A stretch of DNA of 6,428 bases. It comes from Cyclobacteriaceae bacterium (GTDB lineage: Bacteria; Bacteroidota; Bacteroidia; Cytophagales; Cyclobacteriaceae). The stretch is from NCBI GenBank assembly GCA_019751475.1, contig JAIENH010000015.1:1-6428 (forward strand). Direction: 5' to 3'. This document shows positions 1 through 5,415 of the stretch, in pieces (position 1 is the stretch's first letter; every line of letters starts with the position of its first letter). Position numbers and translations under genes: made by a program. Under the pieces are notes generated by a model that was given only the letters and a program-made list of their open reading frames with translations, made no database searches and was not told where the DNA came from.

Positions 1-30
1 TCGCTTCATACAAAATTATTAAACTAAAGT

Positions 31-57
31 CTTCGCCTAAAGGCGAGGGATTTTCCC
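31..57 (-). terminator. Possible terminator hairpin after the lipoprotein gene
   Basis: Fourteen bases beyond the lipoprotein stop, TCGCC (33-37) and GGCGA (42-46) form a 5-bp stem with a TAAA loop, and GGGA/TCCC (47-57) could form a second small stem. On the minus strand the following bases are AT-rich but lack a clean T run, so an intrinsic terminator is only a possibility. It may instead be part of a dispersed intergenic repeat cut by nothing visible here. Confidence 0.3.
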
Positions 58-70
58 CCAGATACAGACA

Positions 71-886
71 TTAATAACTATACTCAGGAGCTATTTCAAA
101 GAAAAACGAAGTTGGCCTTCTGAATGGCAAAGTATACTCTTCGTTGTAGGTATCTCTGTTCGTAAGGCGTCCACGAAACAAGCTTTTCTTCATCTGCTTT
201 ATTGAGCTAACATAGAACTCGTTGTCAACAAAGAAAAATGTTTGTGCTGACTCGCTAAATGAAAAAGCAAGATAATTTCTAAACTTAAGGGGTGAGGTTC
301 GATAGTCGTAATTCACCTCCTGAAAGGAATTACTCTTTTTTGGTTTATCCTCGTCAGCATATCTAATAGACGCGACTTTGGTGTTTATCGGAAAGTAATT
401 ATTTGGAACTAAGTAAAACTGTGTTCTATAATAGTATGACTTCGGGGGTATGAAAGTCACCCGTTCTGGCTTTACAGTCTTCGAAGATGATGTTTGCGTA
501 CCCGCTGTTACTGCGTATCCCGGTTTAAGCAGTGGGCCTTTATAGTAATATCCTCCATAGAAGCTCTGGAGAGTTGAAAATTCCTCGTCAACCCAGTAAT
601 TCATTTTATTATAATCATGGATAAAAGAAGAGTTCTTCCAATCGATATATATTGGTTTGTTGGCCTTGTTGTAAACAGAAAAAGACATGACACCCTTGTT
701 TGCCCAGAACTCGTAGGTGATCATAACTGTGTCGCTTTCGAAAACCCAAAAACTATTATTCAATTCGGAATTAGTCGCAGATGTATCGTAAACCTGAATT
801 TTGGCGCAACCAAAAGCCAATAAAACAGTTGTTGAAAGAACAAGAATTCTCGTCTTGAATCTGATCGTTAAGAGTTTAATCGTCAT
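71..886 (-). CDS. Uncharacterised lipoprotein, 271 aa
   Basis: A lipoprotein of unknown function. The N-terminus has basic residues (K4, R9, K11, R13), a hydrophobic stretch and a lipobox LAFGC with Cys27, so it should be lipidated and anchored in the envelope. The mature part is rich in aromatic residues and looks beta-stranded. Recognisable blocks are KPIYIDWKNSSFI (77-89), a Gly/Tyr-rich FYGGYYYKGPLLKPGY (109-124), KPERVTFIPPKS (139-150) and FVDNEFYVSSIKQM (219-232). These recall widespread uncharacterised lipoproteins of Bacteroidota, a judgement from memory. I know no assigned function. The ATG at 886 is the only start that leaves a normal signal peptide. The gene lies 44 bases downstream of the redoxin gene on the same strand and may be its operon's third gene. 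Its DNA is visibly AT-richer than the aminotransferase gene. Confidence 0.85.
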   Translation of the reverse strand: MTIKLLTIRFKTRILVLSTTVLLAFGCAKIQVYDTSATNSELNNSFWVFESDTVMITYEFWANKGVMSFSVYNKANKPIYIDWKNSSFIHDYNKMNYWVDEEFSTLQSFYGGYYYKGPLLKPGYAVTAGTQTSSSKTVKPERVTFIPPKSYYYRTQFYLVPNNYFPINTKVASIRYADEDKPKKSNSFQEVNYDYRTSPLKFRNYLAFSFSESAQTFFFVDNEFYVSSIKQMKKSLFRGRLTNRDTYNEEYTLPFRRPTSFFFEIAPEYSY

Positions 887-930
887 GAGTTGTAGGTTAA
901 AGCCGATTGGTATCTTCTACTAAATCCTTC

Positions 931-1539
931 TTACGAATTTTTCCATTTAATGCCGCAGCCGATGGCCTTAGTCTTTGTTTGTGCCACGGGCTTGCCAGCC
1001 AAGAGGGCATCAACAGCTTCTTCCACATACCGCTTGGAAACTCCAGATGCATCGCGGGGGCTGTCGTCAATGGTGCCGATGTAGGCTACTTTCAATTCCG
1101 CGCCAACGCGATTTAATACGAACACATGAGGAGTGTTGGTTGCCCCAAAGGCTCTTGCTACCGATTGGCTTTCATCTACCAGGTAAGGAAAGGTGTAGCC
1201 CTTTTTTTTAGCGTAATCAATCATCTTTTCAAACGAATCGCCAGACGAAGCCGAAGCGTCATTGGAATTGATGGCTACCACAGGGAACCCATTGGAAGCA
1301 TACTTGGAATTGAGCGCGATGATCCGCTCATTATAAGCTTTAGAATAGGGGCACGTATTGCAATCAAAAATTACAATAAAACCTTTGGCGTCTTTCCAAT
1401 CAGAAAGAGAAACCATTTTACCGTCCACATTCTTCAGCTTAAAATCAGCCGCGGTGTCGCCTACTTCATAGCCATTTTTAACAGGAGCCCAGGATGCGAG
1501 AGCCACGAAAACAGCGAAAGAGAACATCAAGCGTTTCAT
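931..1539 (-). CDS. Exported peroxiredoxin-like thioredoxin-fold protein (PRX_like1 type), 202 aa
   Basis: A thioredoxin-fold protein of the AhpC/TSA-redoxin superfamily, close to the peroxiredoxin-like 1 group. Residues 1 to about 18 form a signal peptide, so it should act in the periplasm. Domain marks in order are GDTAADFKLKNVDGK (27-41), the redox motif CNTC in FDCNTCPYSKAY (58-69), VAINSND (88-94), FPYLVDESQSVARAFG (117-132), the cis-proline in TNTP (134-137), IDDSPRD (157-163) and the terminal GCGIKWK with Cys195. The family often has Cys before the cis-proline Thr; here it is Asn135. The likely role is thiol-disulfide exchange or peroxide reduction, but the substrate is unknown for this family. 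The gene starts 33 bases after the TlpA-like gene and is probably co-transcribed with it. The ATG at 1539 gives a standard signal peptide. Confidence 0.93.
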   Translation of the reverse strand: MKRLMFSFAVFVALASWAPVKNGYEVGDTAADFKLKNVDGKMVSLSDWKDAKGFIVIFDCNTCPYSKAYNERIIALNSKYASNGFPVVAINSNDASASSGDSFEKMIDYAKKKGYTFPYLVDESQSVARAFGATNTPHVFVLNRVGAELKVAYIGTIDDSPRDASGVSKRYVEEAVDALLAGKPVAQTKTKAIGCGIKWKNS

Positions 1540-1572
1540 AGTATTTGTATGGTTAGCGATTTGATTAAAAAA

Positions 1573-2049
1573 TTATTGCACGGCAGCGATCAGTTTTTCC
1601 AGGTCGCCTTCGTGAAGTTCTTTCTCTACAAACTTACGTTTTCCGGTTTTATTGTTTATCACCAGCGTGGCAGGCAGTGCACCTGACCACTCCTTGGCAA
1701 TCTGGTCGATCCACTGGTTGGGGTTGCGTTCATCCAAAATCAATACCTGCGATTGTATTTTTTTCCTGGCGGCAAATCTTCGCACCTTTTCGGGATCAGG
1801 ATCAAGATCCATGTCCATGCTAATCAGTCGCACGGCAATGCCCGGTTGGTCGGCTTTTAGCTTTTCCAGCAGCGGCAGTTCTTTCACGCAGGGCGCGCAC
1901 CAGGTGGCCCAGAAATTTATCACCTGCACCTTTTCCTTCTCGTTTTGAATGATTTGCTGAAGTTTTTGGAGCCTGACCAAGTCCTGGCCAGCGGCTGGTG
2001 TCAGAAAGCCCGCCAAAGCCAGCAGCGTAAGGGTGATGATTTTATGCAT
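1573..2049 (-). CDS. TlpA-like exported thiol-disulfide oxidoreductase, 158 aa
   Basis: A small periplasmic thioredoxin of the TlpA/ResA type. With the ATG at 2049, residues 1-21 (MHKIITLTLLALAG...AAGQ) make a clean signal peptide. The frame extends up to an ATG at 2106, but that would put 19 extra residues ahead of the signal sequence, so I prefer 2049. The catalytic motif is WCAPC at 50-54 within VINFWATWCAPCVKELP, and the cis-proline is P126 in GALPATLVINN. The segment around 79-95 is rich in Asp and basic residues and links the central strand to the next helix. The fold is nearly minimal, with little beyond the thioredoxin core. Family members reduce protein disulfides, for example during cytochrome c maturation, but no cytochrome genes are visible here. 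It is likely the first gene of the minus-strand set. Confidence 0.93.
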   Translation of the reverse strand: MHKIITLTLLALAGFLTPAAGQDLVRLQKLQQIIQNEKEKVQVINFWATWCAPCVKELPLLEKLKADQPGIAVRLISMDMDLDPDPEKVRRFAARKKIQSQVLILDERNPNQWIDQIAKEWSGALPATLVINNKTGKRKFVEKELHEGDLEKLIAAVQ

Positions 2050-2378
2050 GCGAAGACGAAACGTTAAAAGTGAGCCAGGGTTTGGTGCCAAAAAATCGAG
2101 GAGCAAAAGTGCTAAAATTCAGGCACTTATAAATCTCCTAAAATTGGGGGAGAAAGTATTCCACAAAATATGACTTTTGTCAACATTACCAGACTGTTAC
2201 TATATACTAATTTGAAAATCAATTAGTTACAAGCACTTTCGTGAATCAGTTCTTTGTGGATATCTTCCGGGCGTCTCCGATTTTACAATCTTTCTAACGG
2301 GCTAATAGTCAATAAACTAAGGCAGGAAACGATAATTTTTCCATTTCCTTTTTCCAGAAAAACAGTTGCTTTACTGCC
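2050..2378. other. Divergent intergenic region, 329 bases
   Basis: This gap lies between the divergent TlpA-like gene and the VOC gene and must hold promoters for both. It is AT-rich and I see no coding frame with family resemblance. For the minus strand, a TTG (complement of 2181-2183) lies 22 bases before TACTTTCT (complement of 2151-2158). This is a partial match to the Bacteroidota promoter pattern TTG...TAnnTTTG. For the plus strand, TAATTTTT at 2333-2340 fits the -7 element in all but the last base but has no TTG at the right distance. A short inverted repeat is listed separately. Confidence 0.5.
2206..2227. repeat. Short inverted repeat in divergent intergenic region
   Basis: ACTAATT (2206-2212) and AATTAGT (2221-2227) are perfect complements separated by an 8-base loop. 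It sits near the middle of the divergent promoter region and could be an operator or a weak hairpin. Stems this short and AT-rich also arise by chance. Confidence 0.3.
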
Positions 2379-2768
2379 ATGAACATCCTACAAGTCAAAG
2401 AAACGTGCCTGTACTTTCATGATTTGAATAAGGCCAGGCATTTCTACCATGAACTTTTGGATTTGCCCATCCTTGGCGAGGCAGCCGGAAAGCATATCTT
2501 TTTCAAGGCAGGCCAGTCTGTTTTATTGTGTTTCAATCCGGAAGACTCTAAGACCAAAAAGAACCCGCCTGCTCATTTTGGACAAGGCAAATACCACTTT
2601 GCCTTCGAGGTGAAGGCCGAAGAATACGATCAGCATAAAGCTGAGATTACAGCCAAAGGAATTGTAATTACGGATGAGGTGACCTGGGAAGGTGGCGTCA
2701 GGTCATTTTATTTTGAAGACCCAGAAGGTCACGTACTGGAGATTGTGCCTGAGGGCTTTTGGGGGTGA
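2379..2768 (+). CDS. VOC superfamily (glyoxalase/bleomycin-resistance fold) protein, 129 aa
   Basis: A single-domain vicinal-oxygen-chelate protein, cytosolic, with no signal peptide. The first beta-alpha-beta-beta-beta module includes LYFHDLNKARHFYHELLDLP (11-30), where the DLxxAxxFY pattern is typical. The second module includes YHFAFEV (72-78) and ends in FEDPEGHVLEI (112-122), also a hallmark. By alignment with the family pattern the metal ligands would be E8, H73 and E121. E8 stands where His is more common. Members include glyoxalase I, fosfomycin-modifying enzymes, dioxygenases and drug-binding proteins, and the sequence alone does not decide the substrate. The ATG at 2379 places the first strand at the usual position. 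The gene ends one base from the convergent hypothetical gene, so its transcript must end inside that gene's antisense or overlap it. Confidence 0.92.
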   Translation: MNILQVKETCLYFHDLNKARHFYHELLDLPILGEAAGKHIFFKAGQSVLLCFNPEDSKTKKNPPAHFGQGKYHFAFEVKAEEYDQHKAEITAKGIVITDEVTWEGGVRSFYFEDPEGHVLEIVPEGFWG

Positions 2769-2769
2769 A

Positions 2770-3036
2770 CTATTTGTACGCCAATTTACCGAAGAGTACG
2801 GGAGCAGGATTAGTGGGTTCGGGTGCTGGCGCAGAAGTGGGCACGCTGCGCTGCTGATCGGCCCAATTGACATAATCGTGATAGAGAATGCAGTCGTTTA
2901 GCAACGCATTGTCTTTCACAATTTTTATGATTTTATCGTGCTGAAAGGATTGCCAGATTTTTTCTTTTTGATCGTTAGGAAGAGAAGAAATACGCACAAA
3001 CTCAATTCCCTTAAAAATTTCAGCTTTGACCCTCAT
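2770..3036 (-). CDS. Small hypothetical protein with Pro/Ala-rich tail, 88 aa
   Basis: A small protein I cannot assign to a named family. Residues 1-62 look like a compact folded domain with well-mixed polar and hydrophobic residues. It includes GIEFVRISSLP (10-20), KEKIWQSFQHDKIIKIVKDN (24-43) and CILYHDYVNWAD (49-60). Residues 66-79 are Pro/Ala-rich and probably disordered, followed by LFGKLAYK. There is no signal peptide or membrane segment, so it should be cytosolic. Realistic composition and the tight fit to the VOC gene's 3' end argue that it is a true gene. It is divergent from the lipoprotein gene at 3156, with 119 bases between them for two promoters. The ATG at 3036 is the first in frame. 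Confidence 0.7.
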   Translation of the reverse strand: MRVKAEIFKGIEFVRISSLPNDQKEKIWQSFQHDKIIKIVKDNALLNDCILYHDYVNWADQQRSVPTSAPAPEPTNPAPVLFGKLAYK

Positions 3037-3155
3037 AATCGTCCAAATTTGTCCCTATGAATCTTTCCCCGGCATGGTAAGTAACCTTTTTTCCATCTAT
3101 ACTTGATGTGCGAAATAGCCCGTTTTTTTAGCTACCTGATAAACAATACAAGCGA
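3037..3155. promoter_or_regulatory. Divergent promoter region between small hypothetical and lipoprotein genes
   Basis: The only sequence available to drive both the minus-strand 88-residue gene and the plus-strand lipoprotein/aminotransferase pair. TATACTTG at 3098-3105 matches the Bacteroidota -7 element TAnnTTTG at all fixed positions but one, yet no TTG sits about 20 bases before it. The promoter role is inferred from layout. Confidence 0.3.
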
Positions 3156-4121
3156 ATGAAATCTACGATATGGATGTTGCCTGCGGATGTTCAAAATGTT
3201 ATTTCTGTGAGTCGTATGGCCCAAGCACTGATGATGATTGTACTGCTTGGCTGTTCGCAATCTTCCCCTAAGGTAGAAGCTATTGCTGACAAACTTTCCG
3301 AATCGGAAGAATTTAAAAAATATTGGTACAGTGGTGTGGCCGAAATTAATGCCTACAACCTGGTGCAATCGCGCTATGGCGAAACACGGAACGGCAATGC
3401 TGTGCTGATTTTTGTGACAGAAGATTTTTCAAAGAAAAAGCATGTGAAGCTGGACGAGCCGGCCACGGCCGGAGATGACAAAGTGAGTGTGCTCAAAATG
3501 AATTTTACCAAAAACTTCATGACGGGTATTTATCCGTATTCAATGATGCTGTCAGTCTTCACGCCAATAGAGCGTAGAGAGCAGCAACATTCGCTGAAGG
3601 CATCGATGAGCGCACAAGAGTGGTGCGGGCACGTTTTTTCACAGATGGATTATGCCGGAAGAAACTACTCAGTCACAGGGCACTCGTATTTTGAAAAAGA
3701 AGGCGAAGAAAAATTCTCCGTGAAGACCACCTGGCTGGAGGATGAACTGTGGAATACCATTCGGCTTGGGCCGGGCAACTTACCGACCGGAGCCGTGGAA
3801 CTCATTCCCGGCCTATTCTTCACACGACTCAAGCACACAAATCTTCAACCGCAGTCGGTCAACATCAGCAAAACTGAACAGGGTGAGGTAATCAATTATT
3901 CTGTAGAATGGCCCAATCAAGAACGAACCCTCATCATTCACTATGAAAAACAATTTCCTCACAAGGTGCTTGGCTGGGAAGAGGCGTTTACCGAGCGGGG
4001 CGAGCGACAGCAAACTACAGCCGTGCTTGACAAGACCTTGCGGCTCGACTACTGGACGAAAAACAAAAATGAATTTCTCTACTTGCGCGATTCATTAGGA
4101 CTTTCGCACACGAACTATTAG
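3156..4121 (+). CDS. Lipoprotein of a conserved Bacteroidota family, up to 321 aa
   Basis: A probable lipoprotein with lipobox LLGC, the Cys being residue 33 from the first ATG. The core starts with FKKYWYSGVAEINAYNLVQSRYGE, then GNAVLIFVTEDFSKKKHVKL, LKMNFTKNFMTGIYPYSMM and EWCGHVFSQMDY. From memory this block order is typical of a Bacteroidota family often mislabelled septum formation inhibitor Maf in databases; nothing here resembles the Maf pyrophosphatase. The function is unknown. The start is uncertain. The ATG at 3156 puts 32 residues before the Cys, with a poorly hydrophobic leading part. GTG at 3207 (VSRMAQALMMIVLLGC) gives a short signal with one Arg. ATG at 3216 leaves only 12 residues and no positive charge. 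The gene ends three bases before the aminotransferase ATG, which suggests an operon and perhaps coupled translation. Confidence 0.85.
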   Translation: MKSTIWMLPADVQNVISVSRMAQALMMIVLLGCSQSSPKVEAIADKLSESEEFKKYWYSGVAEINAYNLVQSRYGETRNGNAVLIFVTEDFSKKKHVKLDEPATAGDDKVSVLKMNFTKNFMTGIYPYSMMLSVFTPIERREQQHSLKASMSAQEWCGHVFSQMDYAGRNYSVTGHSYFEKEGEEKFSVKTTWLEDELWNTIRLGPGNLPTGAVELIPGLFFTRLKHTNLQPQSVNISKTEQGEVINYSVEWPNQERTLIIHYEKQFPHKVLGWEEAFTERGERQQTTAVLDKTLRLDYWTKNKNEFLYLRDSLGLSHTNY

Positions 4122-4124
4122 CCC

Positions 4125-5267
4125 ATGCAAAATCAACGCGCCAAATTTTCTCTACCAACTGGCACCACCTACCTCAACTGCGCCTACATGTCGCCTTTGC
4201 TCAAGTCGGTGGAGCGTGCCGGCATCAATGGCATTCGCCAAAAGCGAGATCCATACTCCGTTACGCCAACTGATTTTTTTACGAATGTAAATTTACTCCG
4301 GGCAGAATTTGCCAAGTTGATCAATGTGCCCGATGCCAATCGCATTGCAGTAGCGGCATCTGCTTCGTATGGTTTGGCCACGGTGGCCAAAAATGTGCGG
4401 CTCTCGGCCGGTGATAAAATCGTTGTCGCGTCAGAGCAGTTTCCCAGCAATTATTATCCATGGCAACGCCTATCGATTGACACACGTGCTACCGTGGAAG
4501 CCGTGGCGCCTCCGGCCTATCCGGAAGGACGGGGAAAACAATGGAATGAGCGTCTGTTGAATGCCATTGATTCAAAAACAAAACTGGTGGCGCTCGGCCA
4601 TGTGCATTGGGCCGATGGTACTCGCTTCAACCTGGAGGCCATCAGAAAGCGCACGCGTGAAGTAAACGCCCTCCTGGTAATTGACGGCACGCAGTCTGTT
4701 GGCGCTTTGCCTTTTGATGTTCAAAAGATTCAACCGGACGCGCTAGTGTGCGGTGGATATAAATGGCTGATGGGACCCTACGGCATGGCCTTGGCTTACT
4801 TTGGTGAATATTTTAATAACGGTGTGCCGTTAGAAGAAAACTGGATCAGCCGTAAAAACAGTGAAGACTTTACAGGCCTGGTCAATTATCAAACCGACTA
4901 TCAGCCGGGCGCCTTGCGCTACGATGTTGGCGAGAGAAGCAATTTTATTTTGGTGCCCATGATGCTGGCCGCCTTGAAGCAGATCAATCAATGGAAGCCG
5001 GAAAATATACAAGCATATTGTCGCAGCATTTCGGCACGGGCTATTGATACGCTGCGTGAAAACGACTACTGGATAGAGGATGAAAATTTTCGCGGTCATC
5101 ACCTGTTGGGAGTGCGATTCCCGAAAGGCACTACGATGGATGTGATTCGTGAAAAAGTAAAGAAGAAAAAAATAGCCGTTTCCTTCCGGGGAGACTCCAT
5201 GCGCGTGGCGCCTAACGTGTACAACACAGCAAAGGATTTTGAAAAGCTATTGAATGCTTTAATTTGA
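4125..5267 (+). CDS. Class V aminotransferase-fold PLP-dependent enzyme, 380 aa
   Basis: A fold-type I PLP enzyme of the class V group, which includes cysteine desulfurases, isopenicillin N epimerase-like proteins and kynureninase. The size is normal and there is no signal peptide, so it should be cytosolic. Visible marks are TYLNCAYMSPL (15-25) at the N-terminal substrate region, ASASYGLATVAKN (78-90) for the cofactor phosphate, EQFPSNYYPW (104-113) and HVHWADGTRFNL (159-170). The aspartate D187 in LVIDGTQSVGALPFD pairs with the pyridine nitrogen. The Schiff-base lysine is K213 in CGGYKWLMGPYG. Near the C-terminus, MRVAPNVYNTAKDFEKL (359-375) matches the usual R-x-(S/A)-P-x-x-YNT-x-x-D block, with R360 the likely carboxylate contact. 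No sulfur-transfer cysteine loop is evident, so I do not call it a cysteine desulfurase. The substrate is not predictable. Confidence 0.93.
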   Translation: MQNQRAKFSLPTGTTYLNCAYMSPLLKSVERAGINGIRQKRDPYSVTPTDFFTNVNLLRAEFAKLINVPDANRIAVAASASYGLATVAKNVRLSAGDKIVVASEQFPSNYYPWQRLSIDTRATVEAVAPPAYPEGRGKQWNERLLNAIDSKTKLVALGHVHWADGTRFNLEAIRKRTREVNALLVIDGTQSVGALPFDVQKIQPDALVCGGYKWLMGPYGMALAYFGEYFNNGVPLEENWISRKNSEDFTGLVNYQTDYQPGALRYDVGERSNFILVPMMLAALKQINQWKPENIQAYCRSISARAIDTLRENDYWIEDENFRGHHLLGVRFPKGTTMDVIREKVKKKKIAVSFRGDSMRVAPNVYNTAKDFEKLLNALI

Positions 5268-5289
5268 GGCATCTCTAAAAACCCTTGCA

Positions 5290-5315
5290 GTCATACCGGA
5301 CTTGTTCCGGTATCC
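5290..5315 (+). repeat. REP-like hairpin unit, left copy
   Basis: The unit begins GTCATACCGG and closes CCGGTATCC, an 8-bp stem around a CTTGT loop. It is related to the right unit read on the other strand, sharing GTCAT, CCGG, the CTT loop core and the closing CCGG-ATC. Motifs of the GTCAT-CCGG type are common dispersed repeats in many bacterial genomes, which is general knowledge recalled here. Confidence 0.6.
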
Positions 5316-5335
5316 GTTTGTGAATAGTGAAATCA

Positions 5336-5361
5336 GATTCCGGCACAAAGGCCGGAATGAC
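5336..5361 (-). repeat. REP-like hairpin unit, right copy (inverted)
   Basis: On the minus strand this reads GTCATTCCGGCC, then a loop, then GCCGGAATC, with a perfect 8-bp stem. It faces the left unit head to head, forming an inverted pair as in BIME-type arrangements. Confidence 0.6.
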
Positions 5362-5415
5362 TTCTCACTATTTATGGGGTTTTTAGAGATGCCAATTGTT
5401 ATAAATTTCAACGTT

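Larger units (their letters stand above)
5268..5393. repeat. 126-base nested palindromic element with 17-base terminal inverted repeats
   Basis: The outer arms GGCATCTCTAAAAACCC (5268-5284) and its exact complement (5377-5393) match 17 of 17. Inside, AATAGTGA (5323-5330) pairs with TCACTATT (5365-5372). Two perfect 8-bp hairpins lie within: 5293-5300 with 5306-5313 (loop CTTGT) and 5337-5344 with 5351-5358 (loop ACAAAG). The element begins at the base after the aminotransferase TGA and ends 22 bases before the YciI-gene ATG. No target-site duplication is obvious. It resembles a MITE or REP/BIME-type intergenic repeat. As RNA it would fold strongly and could end transcription or shield the 3' end of the upstream mRNA. 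It contains no coding frame of its own. Confidence 0.85.

Noticed and set aside
1126..1686. Plus-strand open frame of 186 codons
   Set aside because: It runs antisense across the redoxin and TlpA-like genes, whose minus-strand frames carry clear family motifs. The antisense product has no recognisable domain.
2050..2106. 19-codon upstream extension of the TlpA-like gene
   Set aside because: It would place a non-hydrophobic leader ahead of a good signal peptide. The ATG at 2049 fits an exported thioredoxin better.
2161..2220. TTGACA on the minus strand (complement of 2178-2183) as a strong sigma-70 promoter
   Set aside because: No good -10 element lies at 16-18 bases, and Bacteroidota use a different consensus. 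Only a weak TTG...TACTTTCT match remains.
4830..5102. Minus-strand open frame of 90 codons
   Set aside because: It is fully antisense to the conserved class V aminotransferase and shows no family features.
4125..5267. Cysteine desulfurase (NifS/SufS) assignment
   Set aside because: The fold is shared, but I see no catalytic cysteine loop after the PLP lysine, and no Fe-S assembly genes are nearby.
5268..5393. Reading the palindrome as a simple Rho-independent terminator
   Set aside because: No T run follows either outer arm, and the layered structure with two related units is too elaborate for a plain terminator. A terminating effect is still possible.
5261..5400. Target-site duplication around the palindromic element
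   Set aside because: The flanks (TTTGA on the left, AATTG on the right) show no matching direct repeat immediately outside the arms.
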